Source: Lycocorax pyrrhopterus obiensis (lineage: Eukaryota; Chordata; Aves; Passeriformes; Paradisaeidae). Taken from it: a DNA stretch of 64,000 bases. The stretch is taken from positions 1,264,168 through 1,328,167 of the forward strand of contig JACSVZ010000016.1 of the NCBI GenBank assembly GCA_014706295.1, given 5' to 3'. Both the position numbers and the translations under genes were made by a program. The notes under the pieces are model-generated. The model was not told where the DNA came from and did not search any database. It worked only from the letters and a program-made list of their open reading frames with translations. Below are positions 12,601 to 24,600 of this stretch, piece by piece. The first letter of the stretch is position 1, and the number at the start of each line of letters is the position of its first letter.

Positions 12601-15600
12601 GTGGTGCCTGTCTGACAGGGCCCTCCAATGCTGTTCCAGCAGAGCTCAAGGCTTGGTGGTAGAGCATAGACGTGCTGGAGCTGCAGGCTGGGAGGTGGCA
12701 CAGCTGCCCAGGAATTCACTGGGGATTTGTTGAAAGGTGGATAACATCAGTAAACTGAGGTAGATTATCTTGCCTTTTCTGAAAAGGAATTAGAGTATTC
12801 CAATTTTAGCAGACTGTTTTTCTTCCTCTTCTGGGCTTAACTGCTTACAGATTATACCTTATGCAAATGTTAACTTTGCAACTAAAGTGCTTGGCCAAAG
12901 GACACCTTGAGAGGGCTGGGGCCAGACCTGCAGCTTTCCCAGAGAACAGGCAGGCTCCTGGCACCTGCCTTTCCCAGCACCTGGGCTCAGCGTTATCTAA
13001 CCAAAGTCATGTGAAATAACAATTGATAGATTTGCTCCTGCTCATCCTTTGTAGTGTTGGGAAGAGATACCAGAGGAATCCTCTTGAGCATTAAGAAAAA
13101 TTCCATGTTATTAAGGATGTGAGTGCTCTCTGAAGAGGGCTGAGGTTGAGTGTTAATTCCCTTACAAAGCTGTAATCCTTCATGAATGCTTTGTAAGCAG
13201 ATGCAGATGATGTCTCCTACAAAATGGAGAACTGGAGAAGCCAGAAATGCAAAAGCTGCCTGTAGGGACCCCAAAGAGGGGAAGGAAGGATTCTCTAAAA
13301 ACTGTTCCAGAGTGGAAGCAGAAAGATCCAGAAAGCCTCTCCTTGTATTTTTTCCATTCCTGCATAGGGCTTTGGCTGTTTTTTCTTCCTAGTCCGGGAG
13401 ATCAGCACTGGGATTAGTTGTGTGTGCAGTGGTTGCTCTGGCCCCTTGCAGAGGGGAGAAGCTGAAGTGAATGTGCTTGCAGAGTGCATCTGTTAGCACT
13501 GGTAGCAAAGCAAGTGCTATTTTCTGGACCCAGGAAGAAATGGGAAATGGAAGAGACAGAGCTGGCTAAAAGGGCTGCATGGGCACCTCTGGGCTGTGTG
13601 TGGATCCCTGCCAGCTCTTCCCCATCTGTTTGTTGGTGGCAGCTCTGGGCAGCCAGTTTGGCTCTGGCTCCTCGTGCCACGTTCCCAGGGCAGCACCAGC
13701 CTGGGAGCAGCTGCTGGGATCAGTTCCTGGTTGGTGCAGTGCCTGTTCCACTGCGTGGTGCAGTGCTTGTTCCACATCCATGTCTGGAGCATGCCTGAAC
13801 TCCAACCTGACACAAGTTTTCTAAGGTGGAATTAATGAAAGATATTCCTCCATAAAAGTAATTGATCCCACGAGGCTTTTGTGACTGGAAATTCTGTGGG
13901 GTCTGAAGCTGCAGTTTGGAAGCGTTTGTAAGTGTCTGCAGAAGTGACCTGGGAGCTGTGGGCATGATGCTGGAGGCAGGCAGGCAGCCCCATCCCATCC
14001 CATCCCATCCCATCCCATCCCATCCCATCCCATCCCATCCCATCCGGGAATGGCCTCAGACTCACTGCTGGCACTGAGCTGCCAGGCTTTGCCAGACCAC
14101 AGGCCTCCTCTGTAGAGAAGAAAGTCCATTTTCTTCCTACCTGCCATTATTTTTAGAGCTCATCAAGTATGACTTGAGGAAAAGACAGCAACTGAAAGCC
14201 CTCAGACTTGTGTTGTCCCTCTGCAAAGCTGCAGGTGGGTCTTTATTCTTCTCTCTTCTCCACATCTCCTCTTCCTCCGCTGTGTGTCCAGACAGGAAAC
14301 CAGTGGTTTTGAAAGTGTCCACTTGCAGCTTAGGAAGTTTGAGGCACTGTATGGAAATGGTGGGATCTGGACAGTTTGTGAGTGATCTGTTGGCCATGTA
14401 CTTGAGGGCTTTTGAAGAGGAGCTGCTGGCTGCCTGACTAACTGCTCTGTGCTCTGGATCACATTCCTGCTCTGGAATTCTGTTGGGTCCCTGATCCCTG
14501 CAGTGACTCAGTGCAATACACTTCCTGTGCTGTGCTGCTAAATGGTGCAGGCAGGAGGGAGCCTCGGAGTGTTCAGGCTGTGCTGTTCACCCAGCAGAAA
14601 AGGAGCCTGTGCAGCACATCCAGCTCTTCGTGCTTCATCCAGCATGCTCCAGATCCACAGCTGGTTTTGTCTCGGTGCTGTTACTCAGGGCTGCTTTTAT
14701 TCAGGTTTGAACGTTGATGTTTCTGCCTGTCACGTTGCCCATGAGGGCTGTTGTTCAAGAGTTCCTTGACTTGCTTTCTGTAGCTCGGGTGATCCCTCGG
14801 GGTGTCTTGCAGTGTAGCTTCCATGCTGCTTTAGTTGTCTTTGTCAGTTGGCTTTTTCACTCTCGATTCTCCTTGCCCAGTCCCAGCATGGAATCAGCCT
14901 TGCTCCTACTCCTTCTCTCATTTATCTTATCCAGAGCTTGTTTATCCCACTCCTGTTCCTATTTCCATTGTGTCCCCACCATTTTTCTACTCTCTGGGTT
15001 AGTTTCCTTTCCACATCTTGCTGGTCTGTTTTTGGCAATGTCTTGCCCGTCCCACCAGACAGCTTCTCTCAGCTTCCTGCACAGAGCGATGCTTCAGGGG
15101 GTGCCAGGGCGGGTGTGCAGGGATGTTTGGGCTGGAGCAGTCTGGAGGAAGGGGGAGATGCACAGGCTGATGACCTTTACCACAGCCCTGTGCTTGTGCT
15201 GCTGGGACGTGGCAGTGAAGCTGCTCAGGGCACGTGGAAATCAGCCCTGCAGCACCAGGAGAGCCCAGGGCCCTGTTCCCTCTGCCAGCTGGGATGTGGG
15301 CTCAGCAGTGACTGGGTGTGCTCTTCCAGCCTGCAGCTGAGGGGTGTGGGATGAGCCTGGGGGTGAGGCACCCCTGGCTGGGCAAGAACAGGGGGCAGTG
15401 GCAGGGCTGGGAGCTGGCTGGCTACACTGTTCCCTTCAATATTCCTCAAATGCACTCTCCAGTCAGCTCCTGCAGCTCCTGAATGGAGTTTCCAGTTTTG
15501 ACCCAGACACACTAATTTATATTGGTGTTGTCATCTGCTGAGTTTTGCTAATTACTGATTTTCCCATCAGTACATGGGATTATTCTGCTATCCCTGTGCA

Positions 15601-18600
15601 TGTGCAGCATAGTTAACTCTGCAGTCGTAGCTTCTGTTTGCAGTTCCAGTCCAGAGAAAAAAAGACCTAAAAAGAATCAGAATGGTCATGTCCTGTGACT
15701 CAACTGCAGCTTTGCATTTCTTCGTACAGGATCCAGTTTATGGAAAAGGGAAACTTGGAGAAATTCAAGGGCTTGTCCTGGGAATGCTGGACACTTTCAA
15801 CTATGAACAAGTAAGTTGACTGAGTTTCTGTTCTGCCCACTGCTGCATGCAGCATTATTTTAGCTGCCTGTCCTATTGCTCTCTCTCATTTGTCATTTCT
15901 GTCTGCAGGGCAAAGTCAATGGGCATGTGTGTGATTTCTGTGTGGTTGGGGGATGGGGAGGGAGTTTGTTTTGCTCACAGATTGCAAGTGAAGGGACTGA
16001 CAGGTACATGGTGAACACCTCTGCAGCTCAGTTCTGTGTTAAATGTACCAGAAGGATAAACATCTGCTTTTTCTCCAGCTCATCCTACAGTTAGGGATTC
16101 GAAGGCACAAAGCTGGTATGTTTTGTCTTTATATGCAGTTTTAAATAACAGGTTTTTAAATTAGGCTGTTTTTACACTTCCCAGTGGTAATGCTGCACTT
16201 CCTTTGTGACCTGATGTGATTTCCTCTTAATCTCAGTCCTCCTTTTCTCAGTCCAGTCCCAAATCCCAGGCAGTCTCCACACTTCAGCAATTTTCTGGAA
16301 CTCCTTTCCCCCTAAACAGGATGCACAGTGTTCCTCCAGGCACCTCTCCCTGCTCATGTGGCAGTGCCATCCCAGCTGCTGCTCAGGGCAGGCCCCGGGG
16401 CACCAGCAGCCAATGCACAAACACAGTGGGAAATAGCTTTGCTGTGGAGGCTGAGCACCAGGAGCCTTTATCTGTGTTTGGGTTCCTGCAGAAGGTGTGG
16501 GCAGCTCCTGCCCCCTGTCCCTGCCTGGCAGCTCGGGGCCAGGCTGTGTGTGCAGATGGGACCCTCTGGTGCAGCCTTTTGCAGCTCCTGCTGTGGAGCA
16601 CAGATGGATCAGGGAGCAGAGTCCCTGTGCCTGGGAGAAACCTGATGCTGGAAACCCAGGGTGGTTCTTTGGGCTCTTTGAAAATGGGCATCCGTTGGGA
16701 AGGACAAGCAGATGAGCAGTTCAGGGGGTTTTTTTAAGACTTTAATTGCCATAGTGCATTTGGGCTTTGATTTTTATTAGCACATTTCTCCTAAAATGGG
16801 GATGTAAGCAGTAGCTTGCCAGGTAGAAGAGAAAAAAGGAGGTTTAGTGTGGAAGATGAGAAAATGAGCCTGCCATGGCTCTCTTAATGCTCTTGGGCAA
16901 AAGTCAATACAGGACTTGTCTATTTGAGAGTGCAGAGGAATTGCTCCATTAACATGTGATGAAAGGATAAGTGTTTTGAGGTCAGTGGATAGAAAGCATA
17001 GGAGGAGAAGTGATTTTATTGGGTTGTTTCTGCTCTTAGTGAGCTGCTAAGCTGCTTGTTGTGAAGAACTGGTCGGCAGGGAGTTTCTGCAGTCTGGAAG
17101 TGACAAACTGACCTACTCTGTGTGTTGTCTTCCGCACAGACCCTTCTAGAGACAACCACGAGCCTTTTAAACCACGATCTCCACTGGTCCCTGTGTAACC
17201 TGAGAGCCTCTGTCACCAGAGGCCTTACCCCAAAGCAGGATTACTGCTGCATCTGTCTCCAGCAGTACAAAAGGAGGCAAGAAACTGCTGATGAAATCAT
17301 TGTTTTCAGGTAAAGTTAAGGGGTGAGGTTGCAGCTGTGATCACGTTAATAGTTTTAAAAGGGGAAACAAATCTACTAGTTGGCTCACCTGAGTTAAGGA
17401 TCTGTATTCCTGGGAGCACATCTCCCTGCTGCCTTGCAGGGTGAGAGGGCTGGCTAATCACACCCATCCAGAGCCTGCTTTGCATGCAGCCAGCTCTGCC
17501 TGGCAGGGAGGAATTGCCTCCCGGTTCCAGGAGCTGGCTGTCAGTTTTCTGTCCCCTCTCCCAGCAGTGCACTTTGGGCACTGCAGCACCCTGGGCTCAT
17601 TTGTGTATTTGTACATCTTGGATCTGCCACAGCCCCGGCATCTCCCATGTCCTGTCTGTGCCCAGGTGTCTGTAAAATAAGGTGAAATCATTGTTACCTT
17701 GACGTTATGGTCTGTAGCTGTATCAGTAAATAGGCATCCAGTGTTGATTCTGTGAGTCTGGAAATCAGCAGGAGGGTGAGGATACACTGCTGATCTGTAT
17801 TCCCAGATGCAGCCTTTTCCCCCTGGCCAGCCCCTTCCCCTCCACCGTGCAGAGCTCAGGAGGTGCTGCCCTGCTTCCCAGCACTGACTCCCTCTCTTCC
17901 CAGCTGTGGCCACTTGTACCACTCGCTGTGCCTGCTGAGTAAGGAGTGCGGGATGGTCACCAAGGGCCTCATGAGGTGGATGTGCTACAAATGCAACTCA
18001 AGCAACAAGGGAGGGAAGCTGAGTGAGAACTTCTCAGAGCTGAAAAAAGGGACTGCAGCATCCCTGGCACAGGTAAGGCTTGTGAGGTGGTTTCTCTTCG
18101 GGTAAATTTTCATCATCACTTTGTTCTTTGTCTGTCTGTGCTTCCAGACAAGCCCCTGATCAGTACCTGTCAAACACTCTCAGCAGCTAATTGGTCACTT
18201 TTCTGAATGCCAGTTTGTTTTGGAGAGGGTACAACTCGAAATCACAGAAATTTGTTCATCCAGAAGGTCTAGGAGCTGGTGTGAGGGGCAGCTGGACGCT
18301 TGCAGCTGATTGTGTGGACAATTCCTATCAAATTATTTTTAGGTGTGTTTTATATAAAACTTAGATTAAAAGCTGGCACATGCCTTGTGGCTGGATTGTG
18401 GAGCCTCTGTTCCACCTTCCTAGCAGATAATCTGGCTCTGGATAAAAGGTCTGGGATTGATTTGACTCACTAAGTGCTTGCACAATGCTTTAAGAAGCTT
18501 GAGCGTAACCAAAATTGATGCAGCTGGATTTGGGTGAGAGAACAGAGAATTAATTTGTATTTATTGTCAGTATTTGTGCACTGAAAGTTTCATCATCCCT

Positions 18601-21600
18601 AATTCAAACTGAAGTACAGCCTCAAATATGCATGGAGCTGTCTTTTCCCTGGGCTGGTGCTGTGGAGGGTAAGCCCCCGTGGCAGGTGGTTTGTTGGGTT
18701 GTCTTTAGGGATGTTGCATGGGGGCAGCTGAGCTCTGCTGCTCCGCGTTCCCACGGCCCCTGGGTGAGGGTGTATCCCCAAGTGCCTCAGGGTGCTCTGT
18801 GCATTTGTCACTGTACAGATGTGCACAGAGCTGCGTTTTCACTCCTGGAACCAAAATAATTCAATCTTGGAGTACGTTTTTATAGTAGTACTTTGGTTTT
18901 GTTCTAGCAGATGATTTCAATTCCTGCCAAACCCATCCCCGTCAAAAGCTGGCTAAGGGCCTTAGTCAGCTGCTGCACTCACAGGAGAGGCTTCCTGCTT
19001 GGGGGAGACGTGGGAAAGGGAATCTCGCAGGCCTGTGTGGAGCACCATGCAGTCTCTGCAGTCAGACTGTGTTAGTGTTTCACTTGGTGACAGCACCAAA
19101 GCTTTCCCAGGAGCTTGGACATCAACTGTGATCCACCTAGGCTGAGCAGTGTGTTCTGTCCTGCTGCAGTGGGGTGTGGGCACTGAACCTAAGACTGGGA
19201 AGGTTCAGCAGCCCCACATCTCACCCTCTGCGCTCCTGCCCCAAAGGAGTGGGTGTCAATGGGGGTGACAGGCCGGGGTGTAGTTTAAAAACTAGAGGCA
19301 GAATTAAGTACTAAAACTGCATCCAGCATTCAGGTGCCCGACACTTGATTGCAGTGCTTTATACTTGGGTTATCCCTGGGTTTTTCATGGGCAGTCAGTC
19401 AGGGAGCCCCTGTGGCTCCCCTTTGACTTCAGTCTGACTTACCCTGTAGAGAAAGAAGGGGAAAATGCTCCACATGCCGTGGCAGTGGTTGGGGTAAGGA
19501 GGAGAAGATGCTTCCTTTTATTTAACTGATTAAAGTGAAGGGCTGGCTGGAACTCAGGGCCTAAAGGGAGATGTGGAGAGACTGGATGGGGAAGAAGGGT
19601 TACAGCATGGATCATCTAGGGCTAGCTGGAAAGCGTCCATCCCAGTGTGGGATGCTGCCCTGCTGCTGCCCTGCTGCTGTCACGTGCTCCTGGCAGGGAA
19701 GTCGTGGCTTCCTGCTCCACACTCACAGCCTGACCCAGCAGAGCCTGGCTTGGGTTCAGCAGAGCACTGCTCAGGCCCCCAGCTCCTCCTCCCTGTGTCC
19801 CAGATCCTCTCCAAGTCTGTGGTGTTCCTCACCTATCTAAATTACAATATTTAACTGTTGTACTCACATGTGATCAAACTGTTGTGCAGTCACATCTTAA
19901 AAAAGCTGAGTATATTTAGACTTGGCAATAGACTGGAGAATCTCCAGCTCCTGCAGGAAGTTTGTTTGCTGAACAATCACTGCTCAGCAGCGTTAATTAA
20001 CCCTGGGAGATAACGATTCCTCTGACCCGGTGTGGGCTGAGTTACAGAGCAGACTTTCTGTGCTGGGGGAATGCTGGGAATGCAAACTGGGCGAGATGGG
20101 GCCTCTCTGTGTCCTCTCTTAACTCTGCTGGCCCCGGCCAGACCCAGAGCTCTGGGTTGGACAAGCTGCTCTGGCCTCCACAGCTGGTGTTTGTGAGCAG
20201 GAAATCCTGAGGGAGGTCCTGCTAACACTGCTGTGCTTCCAGCCCTGCCCTCCCTAGACCCCGAGAGTCAGATCCGGAGCTTCCAGGCCCTTCTGCACAG
20301 AGATCTGTGGGGAGGGTGTTTCCCTGCAGCCCCTTTAAAGACCCTGAAAGCTTAGTTCCTCTCTTGGCAAAATCTAATATGGGTTTTTTCTGGTTTTTGG
20401 TTTGTGGTGGTTTTTTTTCCATAGGGAGATCTTCAGCTGAGGTATTTATTTTCTTAGGAAGCCTTGAATTAGGAGTAGAGTCATATTGAGAAATGCCACT
20501 GAGCATCTGGAGTGCATTTCACAGCACTAATTCTGCCCTGCCCAGGCAAAGGCTGTCAGTTTGAATCGTGCAGTGTGGCTGAGATGTGTATGTGAAACGA
20601 CAGCGCAACAGACAGCGCTTCCCCTGCCCCTGTGCTCTGTGTGATGCTGGGGCCATTCCCTGAAACTGGGGAGGTGGAGAGACGCCACAAGCCAGCACTG
20701 ACCCGTTACGGGATCAGTGACAGCGTGGATTTAAGTGGAGTCTGGCTGGGATGAGGGCTTGGCACACTCTGCCCCAGCCAAGGGGAACAGACAGAAGGGC
20801 ACAGGCGGTTTTCTTTCCTCTGGTTCTGCTACCCAAAGTTTGTGCTGTGTTGCCCCTGAGCCTCGCTGGCTTCCCAGGGGTAATCCTCTGGGGCTTGAGG
20901 ATCATCTGTCCTGCCCTCCCTACCTTAGAGCATACCCTAAATGAGAGTTAAAAGAAATGGGAGCTTGTTTTTATGGTGGGTCTCTAATCCACTTGCAAAG
21001 CTGTGTGTTTGTGTTGTGGTGCTTGGAGCTCACTGAGGTGTGGGGGGTGAGGGCTCAGCAGCTGGGCCACTGCCCAAATACCTGCGGGAAAGGCTCCAGG
21101 GCTATCAGTCACTGATCCCCAACACTCATTTGCCTCATTTCAGTGAGCTAGCTCGTGTTTTCCCTTTATTCTGCCAGCCTGTGCATTGGGGATCAAGAAG
21201 AGCCTTGGCTCCTGGGCCGTGAGCCCTGCCATGAGCCCCTGAGCTGCCATGCTCTGGTTATTCCGTGTCCGAGGAGTTCTGAGCATGCTGTTGTTGGAGC
21301 TGTCCAGATGGCAAATATGTTTTATTCAGGAGTTTAATCCTGTCAAGTCACGCCAGGACGGACAATGGACTTGATCCATAGTTAATCCAGTTTGTCAGGC
21401 TCTACCTTTGGGCTCTGTCCTGCAGCTTTCCAGCGTCCCTCCCTGTGACATTCTTCCGGAGCCTTGGGAATGACTCCCACGTGTGAGGGGCTGGTACCAC
21501 ATCCCTCGTGACCTTAAAGGTCCCTCTGCACCACGTGCTTTCTGTTGGGCAACAGTGAAGGTTTAGGATGGGTTTTTTCACCAAAACTTACTTCAGAGCT

Positions 21601-24600
21601 TGACATCACCTCCATCCATCAGAAGACAGACCAGTGTTACTGTTTTCAGGGTGACAGTGACCATCAGTTATTAGCTTGTCTCCAGCAATATAAAAAACTT
21701 CCAAGGGGTTTGTAACTTTGAAAATATCCAGGTGTGATCCCCCCAGTAACACCACAGAGATAATTAGTGTTTTATACGGTTACAAGGGTGGGCATTCTCT
21801 GCTCTGTGGAGAATGTTCCCATGTACAAATTAACTGAGCAAATATCCAGTCCTTTGGCTTTGGAGGTGGATTCCTTCACTTCAGCAGTGTGCAGAAATCC
21901 ATGTGAGGAAGGAACCAGAGACACAGAACATCTGTTAAAAGATTGCTTATAATGGAAACAAAAGTGATCTAGTAAGAAGAATACTGAGTGCAGGCGTCTT
22001 CATGAGCAGGTAGCGGAGGACTGGCACCAAAGCTAAAACTGAAAACAGTACAAATTGGAAAAGACTGATTTGAAAACCAGAATTATCCTTTAGCAGCTTT
22101 TAAATCAAAATCGACTGTTTTCTTGGGCTTCTCATACTGGAGGAGTGGGTTAGTTTTGTTATTTTGTGGGGTTTTTTGAGAAATATCAGAGTGAATTGTA
22201 ATTGTGTCCCCTGGCCTTCCTTCAGAGCAATCTGCAGCCTGTCAGAATAGTTCTTCCACTGCCTACAGTCCAAAGTCCGGCACTCTGGGGCCCGTGAGAG
22301 GCTGACAGGGAGCAGGGACAGCTGATTCCAAACTGCCTGGAGCCAGGAGCAGTGAGACCGAGATCACCTGGGGAAGGGTCATGGCCTGGTTAAAAGCAAA
22401 GATGGCAAAATTGCAGTGGGAAATCTCAGCTTGACTTTACATCTCAATTTCTAAGAAACTATTCCTACGGTTTGATTAAAATTTCCTCCCTTTTAATAAA
22501 ACATTCCAGTCTAGGAGGATGTGTAGAACAGACTTATTGAAATGCAGTGGCAGCTGCTGGGCTGCAGCAACCTGTGGATGTTCCCATAAGCTGCAGCAGT
22601 CCCTGTTGGCAGTGGTTCCGTGAGCTGAGCCGGTGCCCCACAGCCCAGGAGGTGTCCATCGGGATCCAGCCCAGCACCAGGCAAGGGCAGGAGGTCACTC
22701 TGCCATCACAGAGGGGCCTGGGAGCAGGGGCATGTCCCAGGGGAGCTGTTCCTCGGGCTGGGCTGGCTCCTGCTGCTGCTGGGGGAGAGGGCTGTTCCCC
22801 TCTGCGATTCCAAGCTGGGAAATAACCAAATGGCCCACAGTTAAGGATGCAGCTGACTCCTGCCTTTGATGTTCCTCTGAAGGAGGGGAGCAAAATAAAG
22901 GCAAGCCAAGGCTTTGGCTGTTTGTAGTCCCTTAGTGGGAGGGTAGGAGAGGGAATTTTGGCTGTGCTGGTGGTTCTGGCTGTAGCCGAGGGGACAGGGG
23001 CTGTTCTGGACGGTGGCTTTCGGGAAAGCAGGGGAGCATCAGTGTCTGGTAAATCCCGTCAGGGGGAAGCTGCAGTTGCCATGACCCCTTTGCGGCCCGT
23101 GGCACAAGGGGAACGATGTCCTGTGGTCTGTGTGTGACTTGGGCACAGACAGGTTTGGGCAGCTGCAGCTGAGCTCCTGGGGCCAGAGCTGGGCTGGGCA
23201 CGTTCTGAACCTTCTAGATACACAGCAGTGCCAGCCTGCTCCCAGGGGTCAGGAGAGATGAAGGGGATGGATAACAGAGGTGTTCCCTTGGGTTTTCTCT
23301 AAGGTTTGGGGTCACATTACCAATAAGCCTCTAGCAAGAGAGGTCACTAACCCTTACACCAAGTAGGACTTCTTCCCTCTCCTGTGTGTCTTTTACATAG
23401 GACGTGAGGGAATGGCTGGAGCTGTGTCAGGGCAGTGTTAGGCTGGAGATCAGGGAAAGGTTCTTCCCCCTGGTAGAGGGTGCTGGGCACTGCCCAGGCT
23501 CCCCAGGGAATGGGCACGGCCCCGAGGCTGCCAGAGCTCCAGGAGCGTTTGGACAGCGCTGCCAGGGATGCCCAGGGTGGGATTGTTGAGGTGTCTGTGC
23601 AGGGCCAGGGGTTGGACTCTGATCCTTGTGGCTCCCTCCAACTTGGGACATTGTGTGATTACCTTTCCTTTCTCTCCCCAACTCCTGCCCTTGAGAGAAC
23701 ACTGCACTTCCTCAGCCTTCTGTGGTTGGCGCTGTGGGATCTGTTCAACATCCTCTTGTTCATCTCTACGACAGGAATTCTCTGCATGAGGCCTCTGAAC
23801 TCTCAGGTGCAGGTGCTGAGCTCAGCCCAAGCACAGGCTCATTGGGCATCATCTTTAGCATTTAATCTGTGTGCTGCCATGCTTCCCTTGGAGCCTGCTG
23901 GATGGGAAATGAACATCCTGTCTGCGGGGCTGTGGTGCCCAGTGAGGATGTGTGGGGGCTGTGTTTGTCTAATTAACCCTGAGCAGTGTTATTGCTCTTT
24001 TGGCTGAAGGCATCAGCAGAAGTCCAAGGGAATATCCCAGCAGTGCCTGGTGTAGGCAGGAGCAGCTACCCAGAGCCTGTGTGGGAGCACAGGGACGTGC
24101 CTGTGTGCTTGCCTGTCTAACACAGACAGTGCCCTCCTCTCCCCATCACTGCAGTCTCACGTGGCTGCAGCCGTGACTCTGTCAGAGCACAAACAGACCT
24201 GTGCTCTCCCAGGCCCTGAGCAGGAGGTTTGCTCCTCAAGTTCAGCCAAGTTCAGCTGGAAATAAGAGACATCTGCCTTTCCCCTGGTGCTGCCGGGGAG
24301 TGAGAGGCCAGGGCTGTGTGACAGATTGGCTGGGGAGCCGGGGAGGCTGCTCTGCCCTGGGCAAGTCGGGGCTGTTGGCTGCCTCTGGCAGGGAGCAGGC
24401 AGGGCTCACCTGCTGCCAGGCACTGGCCCCTGTGTGCTACCACAGGCGAGGTTCTGGAGGCTCTGGGGCTGTCCCAGGGCAGGTTTGCCCTGGGCCTGCC
24501 AGGCTGGTCCCCGTGCAGCCATGGGCCAGGCGGTGCCTGTCCCAGAGCCTCGCTGGGCAGGGGCTCTGCAGAGCTTGGCAGCCACAGCAGGACACTGCTG

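Noticed and set aside
13414..13835. Several overlapping 80-104 codon frames on both strands
   Set aside because: Simultaneous openness in many frames reflects composition, not coding.
14714..15340. 208-codon frame on + in a VPS8 intron
   Set aside because: Overlaps a 168-codon frame in another + phase, no family resemblance, GC-rich chance frame.
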